Source: an uncultured Prevotellaceae bacterium (GTDB lineage Bacteria > Bacteroidota > Bacteroidia > Bacteroidales > Bacteroidaceae). From it: a DNA stretch of 5,685 bases. The position numbers and the translations under genes were made by a program. The notes below the pieces were generated by a model. It did not search any database. It saw only the letters and a list, made by a program, of their open reading frames with translations, and was not told the origin of the DNA. The stretch spans positions 1 to 5,685 of the forward strand of contig CAMJRQ010000089.1 of assembly GCA_946408305.1 (NCBI GenBank). The letters are read 5' to 3'. Of this stretch, positions 1 through 5,669 are shown in pieces. The stretch's first letter is position 1, and every line of letters starts with the position of its first letter.

Positions 1-16
1 CCGGCAGGGGGGTGCG

Positions 17-1312
17 TCAGAGCAGTTCGGGGAGTTCGAAGAGGCGGTTGCCGTTGCTACCCTTGATGAGGATGGTGTAGCCCTCGAGGGGCTCGCGGCG
101 GAGCTGCTCCTTCACCTCCTCCACGTCGTGGAAGAGGCGGTAGGTGGAGTCCGTGCCGGCAGCCTCGCGAAACTCGTCGCCCACGAGCCATGCCGTGCGC
201 GGCCCGTTCTCGGCGAGCAGGTGCAGCAGGCGGCGGTGCTCCTCGAGGCTGGTCTCTCCCAGCTCGCGCATCTCGCCCAGGATGACCATCTTGCGCTCGG
301 CCTCGATGAACTGGAAATTGGTGAGCGCGGCGGCCATGCTGGTGGGGTTGGCGTTGTAGGCGTCGATGATGAGGGCGTTTCGCTCGGTGCGGCGATACTC
401 GCTGCGGTTGTTCGTAGGCTCGTATTGAGCAATGGCCTGGTCGATGAGCTCGGGCTCCACGCCGAAGTGGAGACCCACGGTGACGGCGGCGCGCACGTTC
501 GATATGTTATAGGCCCCAACGAGGTGCGTCTGCACGCGGTGCCAGGGCTCGTCGGGCTCGGCACGCCACTGGGCGCAGAGGAAGGGATTTATCTCGTCCA
601 CGCGGCCCTCTACGTAGGGCAGGGCGTCCTCGCCCAGGTGGAAGCCACGGGTGAGGGCCATGGAGAGCAGCACGTCGTCGAAGGCATTCAGGAAGACGGT
701 CTTCTGCCGCTGGTGCAGGTTGTCGTAGAGTTCGCCTTTGGCCTTTTGCACGCCGGCAAACGAGCCGAAGCCCTCCAGGTGGGCCACTCCGACGTTGGTG
801 ATGAGCCCGCAGTCGGCCTCCACCAGTTGGCTCAGCTGGGCTATCTCGCCCGGGTGGTTGGCGCCCGTCTCGATGACGGCAAAGTTGTGCTCGGGGCGGA
901 GGCGGAGCAGGGTGAGCGGCACGCCGATGTGGTTGTTCAGGTTGCCCTGCGTGGAGAGCACGCAGAACTTCTGGGCGAGCACGGCGGTGACGAGTTCCTT
1001 GGTGGTGGTCTTGCCGTTCGTGCCGGTTATCTGCAGTACGGGGCCTCCCCATTGGCGGCGGTGGTGGGCAGCCAGCTGCTGCAAGGCCTCGAGGGCGTCG
1101 TCCACCAGAATGTAGCGCTCGTCGGTGGCCACCTCGGGGCGGTCCACCACGGCCAGGGCCGAGCCGGCCTCGAGGGCCTTCGCGGCATAGTCGTTGCCGT
1201 CGAACGAAGCGCCGCGCAGGGCAAAGAAGATGGAACCCGGGGGGCACGAGCGGCTGTCGGTGGTCACCACGGGGTGCTGGAGGTAGAGCTGATAGAGTTG
1301 TTCGGTGGTCAT
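17..1312 (-). CDS. murF: UDP-N-acetylmuramoyl-tripeptide--D-alanyl-D-alanine ligase
   Basis: This cytoplasmic Mur ligase adds D-Ala-D-Ala to the UDP-MurNAc-tripeptide using ATP, the last soluble step of peptidoglycan precursor synthesis. The protein has 431 residues, close to the usual MurF length (about 430-460). Domain order is normal. The N-terminal substrate domain spans about residues 1-90. The central ATPase domain has the P-loop GTNGKTTT at 97-104, the TQGNLNNHIGVPLTLL stretch at 121-136, ETGANHPGEI at 148-157 and NVGVAHLEGFGS at 173-184. The lysine in AKGE (about 192) is the probable carbamylated residue. The C-terminal domain has DAYNANPTSM at 317-326, ILGEMRELG near 344-352 and IKGSNGNR near 416-423. 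The ATG at 1312 gives a natural N-terminus (MTTEQLYQLY) and lies about 24 bases from a Bacteroidetes -7 box. It is transcribed divergently from folP and stands alone here, without mraY or murD beside it. Family assignment is secure; meso-DAP as residue 3 of the substrate is inferred from the presumed lineage. Confidence 0.97.
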   Translation of the reverse strand: MTTEQLYQLYLQHPVVTTDSRSCPPGSIFFALRGASFDGNDYAAKALEAGSALAVVDRPEVATDERYILVDDALEALQQLAAHHRRQWGGPVLQITGTNGKTTTKELVTAVLAQKFCVLSTQGNLNNHIGVPLTLLRLRPEHNFAVIETGANHPGEIAQLSQLVEADCGLITNVGVAHLEGFGSFAGVQKAKGELYDNLHQRQKTVFLNAFDDVLLSMALTRGFHLGEDALPYVEGRVDEINPFLCAQWRAEPDEPWHRVQTHLVGAYNISNVRAAVTVGLHFGVEPELIDQAIAQYEPTNNRSEYRRTERNALIIDAYNANPTSMAAALTNFQFIEAERKMVILGEMRELGETSLEEHRRLLHLLAENGPRTAWLVGDEFREAAGTDSTYRLFHDVEEVKEQLRREPLEGYTILIKGSNGNRLFELPELL

Positions 1313-1335
1313 GTCGGCTGAGGTTATTGGTGGGA

Positions 1336-1368
1336 CAAAGTTACGAAGATAAATTAAATATTCGAAAA
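1336..1368 (-). promoter_or_regulatory. Probable murF promoter (Bacteroidetes -33/-7 type)
   Basis: Read on the minus strand, 1343-1336 is TAACTTTG, a perfect match to the Bacteroidetes -7 consensus TAnnTTTG. Twenty bases upstream of it, 1367-1364 reads TTTC, one mismatch from the -33 element TTTG. The spacer is very AT-rich. The predicted transcription start lies near 1330, leaving a leader of roughly 15-20 bases with no Shine-Dalgarno sequence. The -7 box is directly visible; promoter activity is inferred. Confidence 0.62.
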
Positions 1369-1393
1369 TTACGGATTAAAAAAACGGGCGCGG

Positions 1394-1424
1394 TTGGCGG
1401 AAAGGGAAATAATGTGTAATTTTG
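1394..1424 (+). promoter_or_regulatory. Probable folP operon promoter (Bacteroidetes -33/-7 type)
   Basis: TAATTTTG at 1417-1424 matches the Bacteroidetes -7 consensus TAnnTTTG exactly. TTG at 1394-1396 lies 20 bases upstream, the expected spacing for the -33 element. Transcription should begin near 1430. That leaves about 14 bases before the GTG at 1444, or about 32 before the in-frame ATG at 1462. It probably drives folP, cdaA and at least pta, because I see no second TAnnTTTG element in the later gaps. Confidence 0.65.
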
Positions 1425-1443
1425 CGGGGAAAAAGCAAGCGCG

Positions 1444-2271
1444 GTGACCGACGGACATTTCATGATCGACGTGGGCGGGAGGCTCCTGAGCCTCGACGAG
1501 CCTCGGGTGATGGGCATAGTGAACCTGACGCCCGACTCGTTCTATGCCGCCAGCCGCACGCGGACGGAGCGCGAACTGGCCAGCCGAGTGGAGCTGATGC
1601 TCTCCGAGGGGGCCGACATCCTCGACGTGGGGGCCTGCAGCACACGGCCGGGCAGCGAGCCCGCGAGCGAAGCGGAGGAGACGGAGCGACTGGCATGGGG
1701 CCTCACCATCGTGCGGCGCGTGGCCCCCGAGGCCGTGCTGAGCGTCGACACGTTCCGCTCCGAGGTGGCCCGTCGCTGCGTGGAGGAGTGGGGCGTGGCG
1801 ATGGTCAACGACGTCTCGGGCGGCGACCTCGATTTCGCCATGTTCGCCACCGTGGCCCAGCTCGGTGTGCCCTACGTGCTGACCCACTGCCACGTGCGCC
1901 CCGGCGTCGACCTGCTCGCGGGCATCGTGCAGGACATGGCCCAGAGGGTGAACCGCCTGCGCGAGATGGGCGTCGCCGACATCGTGCTCGACCCCGGCTT
2001 CGGCTTCGGCAAGACGCTCGACGAGAACTATCGCCTCATGGCCCGGCTGCAGGATTTGCAGGTGCTCGGGCTGCCGCTGCTCGTAGGTGTCAGCCGCAAG
2101 AGCATGGTGCAGCGCGTGCTCCAGTGCTCGCCCGAAGATGCCCTCAACGGCACCACGGCCCTCCATGCCGTGGCCCTGATGAAAGGGGCCCGAATATTGC
2201 GCGTCCACGACGTCCGCCAGGCCGTCGAGACCATTAAGATAATTGAGAAACTATGCTTGACTTCGGACTGA
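1444..2271 (+). CDS. folP: Dihydropteroate synthase
   Basis: FolP is a cytoplasmic TIM-barrel enzyme that condenses 6-hydroxymethyl-dihydropterin diphosphate with p-aminobenzoate; it is the sulfonamide target. Numbering from the GTG (275 residues), expected motifs are GIVNLTPDSF at 24-33, DVGACSTRPG at 61-70, SVDT at 100-103, VNDVSGG at 121-127, DPGFGFGK at 183-190, VSRKSM at 216-221 and RVHD at 253-256. The usual ligand residues (N27, R68, D102, N122, D183, K219, R253, H255) are therefore present. The segment that is normally MHMxGxPxxM reads THCHVRPG at 147-154, and the stretch to DPGFGF is about 8-10 residues shorter than in E. coli. The start is uncertain: GTG 1444 is the longest option after an in-frame TAA at 1417. 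The ATG at 1462 gives MIDVGGRLLSL, which fits family N-termini about equally well and leaves a longer leader. The 3' end overlaps cdaA by 19 bp. There is no sul-type insertion in the PABA loops. Confidence 0.95.
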   Translation: MTDGHFMIDVGGRLLSLDEPRVMGIVNLTPDSFYAASRTRTERELASRVELMLSEGADILDVGACSTRPGSEPASEAEETERLAWGLTIVRRVAPEAVLSVDTFRSEVARRCVEEWGVAMVNDVSGGDLDFAMFATVAQLGVPYVLTHCHVRPGVDLLAGIVQDMAQRVNRLREMGVADIVLDPGFGFGKTLDENYRLMARLQDLQVLGLPLLVGVSRKSMVQRVLQCSPEDALNGTTALHAVALMKGARILRVHDVRQAVETIKIIEKLCLTSD

Positions 2272-3032
2272 AGGACTTCATCGACATCCTGCTCGTAGCC
2301 ATCCTCCTGTTCTATCTCTACAGGCTGATGAAGCAGTCGCGCTCGGTAAACATCTTCTACGGCGTGCTGCTCTTTGCCACAGCCTGGATTGTGGTGAGCA
2401 AGGTGCTGGAGATGAAGCTGCTGGGCACGCTGCTCGACCAATTGGTCAGCGTGGGAACCATCGCCATCATCATCCTCTTTCAGGACGAGATACGCCATTT
2501 CTTCAACAACCTGGGCTCGCAGAACCGCGCCCACCGCCTCATCCGTTTCTTCCGCCCCGACCGCAAGAAGGGCGACGACGACCAGAAGTACGACCGCGAG
2601 ACCATCATCCCCATCGTCATGGCCTGCCTGAACATGAGCAAGCAGAAGGTGGGAGCCCTCATCGTGGTGCAGAACAACGTGCCGCTGGCCGACTACATCA
2701 GCTCGGGCGACACGGTCGACGCACGCATCAGCCAGCGGCTCATCGAGAACATCTTCTTCAAGAACAGCCCCCTGCACGACGGAGCCATGATCATCAGCAA
2801 CAGCCGCATCACCGCCGCCGCCTGCATCCTGCCCATCAGCCACGACCTCGACATGCCCAAGGAGTTCGGCCTGCGCCACCGCGCCGCCAAGGGCATCAGC
2901 CAGGAGACCGACGCACTGGCCATCGTGGTGAGCGAGGAGACGGGCCACATCAGCGCAGCCTACGACAACGAGCTGCGCAGCCGCCTCACGGCCGAGGAGC
3001 TGGAGAAAATCCTGATGAAAGGAAGATTCTGA
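2253..3032 (+). CDS. cdaA: Membrane diadenylate cyclase, CdaA/DacA type (DisA_N domain)
   Basis: This enzyme makes cyclic di-AMP from two ATP molecules and acts at the inner membrane. The 259-residue protein has three hydrophobic segments near residues 9-25, 33-50 and 58-76, followed by a basic linker (about 91-106). The cytoplasmic DisA_N (DUF147) domain follows, with VGALIVV at 133-139, the catalytic DGA at 176-178 in LHDGAMII, the ATP-binding RHRAA at 208-212 and VSEETG at 226-231. Length and order match CdaA; there is no helix-hairpin-helix DNA-binding part as in DisA. The ATG at 2253 lies inside the last codons of folP (19-bp overlap, different frame), after A-rich sequence with no clear Shine-Dalgarno, which suggests translational coupling. 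No cdaR (ybbR) or glmM, the Firmicutes partners, is present here. Known c-di-AMP roles are in osmotic, potassium and cell-wall homeostasis; the role in this organism is not shown by the sequence. Confidence 0.95.
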   Translation: MLDFGLKDFIDILLVAILLFYLYRLMKQSRSVNIFYGVLLFATAWIVVSKVLEMKLLGTLLDQLVSVGTIAIIILFQDEIRHFFNNLGSQNRAHRLIRFFRPDRKKGDDDQKYDRETIIPIVMACLNMSKQKVGALIVVQNNVPLADYISSGDTVDARISQRLIENIFFKNSPLHDGAMIISNSRITAAACILPISHDLDMPKEFGLRHRAAKGISQETDALAIVVSEETGHISAAYDNELRSRLTAEELEKILMKGRF

Positions 3033-3062
3033 AACCAACTATTCAAAAATATTATCCACACA

Positions 3063-4070
3063 ATGAACATCATCGAACAAATCATCGCCCGCGCCCAGAG
3101 CAACCGGCAGCGCATCGTACTGCCCGAGAGCCTCGAGGAGCGGACGCTGACGGCTGCCGACCGTGCCGCTGCCGACCGTCTGGCCGACATCATCCTCATC
3201 GGCAACCCCGAGGAAATCCACGCCAAGGCTCACACGCTGGGCCTCAACCACATCGGACTCGTCACCATCATCGACCCACAGACGAGCCCCAAGACCGAGG
3301 AATACGCCCAGCTGCTCTACGAGCTGCGCAAGTCGAAAGGCATGACCCTCGACGAGGCCCGCCAGAAGGTAATGAACCCACTCTACTTCGGCTGCCTCAT
3401 CATCAAGAGCGGCGATGCCGACGGACAGATAAGCGGCGCACTGAGCACCACGGGCGACACGCTGCGCCCCGCCCTGCAGATTATCAAATGTGCGCCCGGC
3501 ATCACCTGCGTGAGCGGCGCCATGCTCATGCTCACCCAGACGCCCGAATACGGCGAGGAGGGCGTGCTCGTCATCGGCGACGTGGCCGTCACGCCCGTGC
3601 CCGATGCCGCCCAACTGGCCCAGATAGCCGTGTGCACGGCCCAGACGGCCCGCAGCGTGGCCGGATTCCAGGAGCCGCGCGTGGCCATGCTCAGCTTCAG
3701 CACCAAGGGCAGCGCCCGCCACGAGGTGGTGGACAAGGTGGTCGAGGCCACCCGCCTGGCCCGCGAGCTCGACCCCACGCTCCACATCGACGGCGAGCTG
3801 CAGGCCGACGCCGCACTCGTCCCCTCGGTGGGAGCCAAGAAAGCCCCGGGCAGCACGATTGCCGGAAGGGCCAACGTGCTGGTGGTACCCTCGCTCGAGG
3901 TGGGCAACATCGGCTACAAGATGGTGCAGCGCCTTGGCCGCGCCGAGGCCATCGGCCCCATCCTGCAAGGCATCGCACGCCCCGTGAACGACCTGAGCCG
4001 CGGATGCTCTGTGGACGACATCTACAAGATGGTGGCCATCACCGCCTGCCAGGCCATGGACGCAAAATAA
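3063..4070 (+). CDS. pta: Phosphate acetyltransferase (short form)
   Basis: Pta interconverts acetyl-CoA plus phosphate and acetyl phosphate plus CoA, the first step of acetate overflow or fermentation. At 335 residues this is the short form: only the catalytic PTA_PTB domain, without the N-terminal regulatory domains of the roughly 700-residue enterobacterial Pta. Visible motifs are LPESLEERTL at 20-29, DADGQISGALSTTGDTLR at 118-135, SFSTKGSA at 211-218, DGELQADAAL at 243-252, GRANVLVVPSLEVGNIGYK at 268-286 and ARPVNDLSRGCSVDDI at 305-320. By motif alignment with the Methanosarcina thermophila enzyme, R89, R135, S312, R313 and D319 correspond to the CoA-binding and catalytic residues R87, R133, S309, R310 and D316. 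The ATG at 3063 follows an A/T-rich 30-bp gap after cdaA with no obvious promoter, so co-transcription with folP-cdaA is likely. ackA follows after 99 bp containing an inverted repeat. Confidence 0.97.
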   Translation: MNIIEQIIARAQSNRQRIVLPESLEERTLTAADRAAADRLADIILIGNPEEIHAKAHTLGLNHIGLVTIIDPQTSPKTEEYAQLLYELRKSKGMTLDEARQKVMNPLYFGCLIIKSGDADGQISGALSTTGDTLRPALQIIKCAPGITCVSGAMLMLTQTPEYGEEGVLVIGDVAVTPVPDAAQLAQIAVCTAQTARSVAGFQEPRVAMLSFSTKGSARHEVVDKVVEATRLARELDPTLHIDGELQADAALVPSVGAKKAPGSTIAGRANVLVVPSLEVGNIGYKMVQRLGRAEAIGPILQGIARPVNDLSRGCSVDDIYKMVAITACQAMDAK

Positions 4071-4082
4071 AATTGGTTAAAC

Positions 4083-4151
4083 GACAATTCAGACAATTAT
4101 AAACAATTCCTGAACGAAAGTGATAATTGTCTGAATTGTTTTAATTGTCAT
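4083..4151. repeat. Perfect 17-bp inverted repeat made of 9-nt AATT modules, pta-ackA gap
   Basis: The left arm ACAATTCAGACAATTAT (4084-4100) is the exact reverse complement of 4123-4139; the loop is 22 nt (4101-4122). A G·U pair (4083/4140) extends it. After a 2-nt bulge, 4077-4080 can pair with 4141-4144. The hexamer ACAATT occurs at 4084, 4093 and 4103. Its complement AATTGT starts at 4125, 4134 and 4143, exactly 9 nt apart, so pairing in shifted registers is possible. The right arm ends in TTTT (4139-4142), which could allow weak termination or attenuation between pta and ackA, or protect the 3' end of pta mRNA. Function is inferred; the repeat structure is directly visible. No TAnnTTTG promoter was found in this gap. 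Confidence 0.85.
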
Positions 4152-4169
4152 AAAATCATAAAAGTACAC

Positions 4170-5363
4170 ATGAAGATATTAGTTCTCAACTGCGGAAGCA
4201 GCAGCATCAAGTATGCACTCTATGACATGCAGGACCGCAGCGTCATCACCAGCGGCGGCATCGAGAAAATCGGGCTGCCCGATTCGTTCATCAAACTGAA
4301 ACTCAACGGCGAGAAGCACCAGATAGACCGTCCCATCGAGGAGCACACGGCCGGCGTGCAGTTCATCTTCGAGGTGCTCACCACCGGCCCCTACGCCGTG
4401 CTCCGCCACCTCGACGAACTGGGCGCCGTGGGCCACCGCATGGTGCACGGCGGCGAGCGCTTCAACAAGAGCGTCAGGCTGACACCCCAGGTGATGGAAG
4501 CCTTTGCACAGTGCAACGACCTGGCACCGCTGCACAACCCCGCCAACATCAAGGGCGTCAACGCCGTGAGCGCCCTGCTGCCCAACATCCCGCAGGTGGG
4601 TGTCTTCGACACGGCCTTCCACCAGACCATGCCCGACTACGCCTACATGTATGCCCTCCCCTATGAGCTCTACGAGAAGTATGGCATCCGCCGCTACGGC
4701 TTCCACGGCACGAGCCACCGCTACGTCTCGCGCCGCGTCTGCGAGTTCCTGGGCGTGGAGCCCGAGGGCAAGCGCATCATCACCTGCCACATAGGAAACG
4801 GAGCCAGCATAGCCGCCGTGAAGGACGGAAAGTGCATCGACACCAGCATGGGCCTCACACCCCTCGAGGGCCTCATCATGGGCACCCGCTCGGGCGACAT
4901 CGATGCCGGCGCCGTCACCTTCATCATGGACAAGCTGGGGCTCGACACGCACGGCATCTCCAACCTGCTCAACAAGCAGAGCGGACTCCTCGGCGTGAGC
5001 GGCGGGAGCAGCGACTTCCGCGACATCCTGGCCGGCATAGCCGCTGGAAACGACCGCGCCCGTCTGGCCAAGGAGATGTACACCTATCGCATCAAGAAAT
5101 ACATCGGCCAGTATGCCGCCGCCATGGGCGGAGTGGACATCATCCTCTTCACCGGCGGAGCGGGCGAGAACCAGTGGGAGGTGCGCGAGGGTGCCACGCG
5201 CGGACTGGAGTTCATGGGCGTCCGCATGGACCGCGAGAAGAACCACGCCTGCCGCGCCACCGAGGCCGTCATCAGCGCCGACGACAGCCCCGTCACCGTC
5301 TGCGTCATCCCCACCGACGAGGAGCTGATGATTGCCCTCGACACGCAGGCCCTCGTTGGCTGA
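4170..5363 (+). CDS. ackA: Acetate kinase
   Basis: AckA transfers phosphate from acetyl phosphate to ADP, giving acetate and ATP; with Pta it forms the cytoplasmic acetyl-CoA to acetate pathway. The protein has 397 residues, the normal length (about 395-405), with the ASKHA fold. Signature one is at the N-terminus (VLNCGSSSIKY, 5-15) with N7, S10, S12 and K14. Other motifs are GHRMVHGG at 88-95 (R90), VFDTAFH at 145-151 (catalytic D147), the second signature YGFHGTSHRYVS at 176-187 (H179), HIGNGAS at 207-213, MGTRSGDID at 237-245 (R240), LFTGGAGEN at 326-334 and PTDEE at 381-385 (E384, metal ligand). These match the residues known from the M. thermophila enzyme. The ATG at 4170 is preceded by an A-rich, unstructured leader typical of Bacteroidetes. 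The gene is set off on both sides by long AATT-module hairpins, so its expression may be partly uncoupled from pta. Confidence 0.98.
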   Translation: MKILVLNCGSSSIKYALYDMQDRSVITSGGIEKIGLPDSFIKLKLNGEKHQIDRPIEEHTAGVQFIFEVLTTGPYAVLRHLDELGAVGHRMVHGGERFNKSVRLTPQVMEAFAQCNDLAPLHNPANIKGVNAVSALLPNIPQVGVFDTAFHQTMPDYAYMYALPYELYEKYGIRRYGFHGTSHRYVSRRVCEFLGVEPEGKRIITCHIGNGASIAAVKDGKCIDTSMGLTPLEGLIMGTRSGDIDAGAVTFIMDKLGLDTHGISNLLNKQSGLLGVSGGSSDFRDILAGIAAGNDRARLAKEMYTYRIKKYIGQYAAAMGGVDIILFTGGAGENQWEVREGATRGLEFMGVRMDREKNHACRATEAVISADDSPVTVCVIPTDEELMIALDTQALVG

Positions 5364-5376
5364 GCGACGATAAGAT

Positions 5377-5470
5377 AAGGTAACAACGAATTGAGCGAAT
5401 TAAGCGAAACCTATTTCTCTGATACAGAAAAGAATTCGTTTAATTCGCTCAATTCGTTGTTGCTTTCTTT
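5377..5470 (+). terminator. Long hairpin after ackA, probable terminator, built of 9-nt modules
   Basis: Positions 5382-5403 are the exact reverse complement of 5440-5461 (22 bp). The stem continues inward through one G·U and four Watson-Crick pairs to 5408/5435. It continues outward through 5377-5381/5462-5466 with two G·U pairs, about 32 bp in all around a 26-nt loop (5409-5434). The right side is three tandem 9-mers starting AATTCG at 5433, 5442 and 5451; the left side mirrors them (5386-5412). The pyrimidine-rich tail CTTTCTTT (5463-5470) and the position 13 bp after the ackA stop fit an intrinsic terminator. The stem is far longer than a simple terminator needs, so a further role is possible. 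Termination itself is inferred. Confidence 0.65.
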
Positions 5471-5509
5471 ATAACGCCCTCTTTCTTCAACATTTTTTAC
5501 CATCGCTTG

Positions 5510-5537
5510 TCCGAGGGCGGAATTCTGCCCCCTCGGA
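5510..5537. repeat. Small GC-rich inverted repeat
   Basis: TCCGAGGG (5510-5517) pairs perfectly with CCCTCGGA (5530-5537) around a 12-nt loop that includes GAATTC. No T run follows on the plus strand, so it is not a classical intrinsic terminator. It could be the stem of a dispersed intergenic element or a secondary terminator component. The function is unknown. Confidence 0.55.
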
Positions 5538-5550
5538 ACGGGTGGTGAAG

Positions 5551-5580
5551 AACGGTGAGATTCGGTGCGCCACGGTGTGC
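5551..5580 (+). repeat. Three degenerate 10-nt tandem repeats (core CGGTG)
   Basis: AACGGTGAGA, TTCGGTGCGC and CACGGTGTGC lie end to end, with CGGTG at 5553, 5563 and 5573, exactly 10 nt apart. A related, irregular copy (AACGGGTGGTG) precedes them at 5537. The helical-turn spacing would suit a repeated protein-binding site, but chance or slippage is also possible. Confidence 0.55.
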
Positions 5581-5584
5581 CGCA

Positions 5585-5612
5585 ATTCAAAATTCAAAAT
5601 TCGAAATTCAAA
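5585..5612 (+). repeat. Four 7-nt tandem repeats ATTC(A/G)AA
   Basis: ATTCAAA, ATTCAAA, ATTCGAA and ATTCAAA follow each other without a gap at 5585, 5592, 5599 and 5606. This is a clean short tandem repeat in non-coding sequence, a likely site of replication slippage. Confidence 0.8.
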
Positions 5613-5648
5613 ACCTCTTGATTCTCAGCGCTCCCAAAATTCGGTTTT

Positions 5649-5669
5649 TCCCGATGAAACCGGGATTTT
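5649..5669 (+). terminator. Weak terminator-like hairpin near the right edge
   Basis: TCCCG (5649-5653) pairs with CGGGA (5661-5665) around a 7-nt loop and is followed by TTTT (5666-5669). A competing hairpin, CGGTTT (5642-5647) with AAACCG (5657-5662), uses part of the same bases, so the two are mutually exclusive. Only 5-6 bp each and no upstream gene in need of a terminator, so this may be chance or part of a leader of a gene beyond the edge. Confidence 0.25.

Noticed and set aside
128..1321. Open frame of 397 codons on the plus strand opposite murF
   Set aside because: It mirrors murF almost exactly and arises from GC-rich codon bias. Its translation is low-complexity in G, V, H and A with no family motif, while the minus strand has all MurF signatures.
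1866..1932. Frameshift in folP explaining the missing MHM motif
   Set aside because: The frame continues cleanly into the conserved DPGFGFGK and SRKSM motifs, and no alternative frame restores the usual segment.
3033..3062. Separate pta promoter in the cdaA-pta gap
   Set aside because: The gap is AT-rich but has no TAnnTTTG element, and 30 bp is too short to hold both boxes and a leader.
4083..4151. CRISPR array
   Set aside because: Repeat units are only 9 nt, inverted about a centre and without spacers; there are no cas genes in the window.
4179..5246. Open frame of 355 codons on the minus strand opposite ackA, and similar long antisense frames opposite folP, cdaA and pta
   Set aside because: Antisense shadows of GC-rich genes. 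Translations are rich in A, V, H, G and D without recognisable domains, and every sense gene is complete.
5377..5470. Insertion sequence or mobile-element end
   Set aside because: No transposase, target-site duplication or terminal repeats of an element are visible; the structure fits a terminator-like hairpin better.
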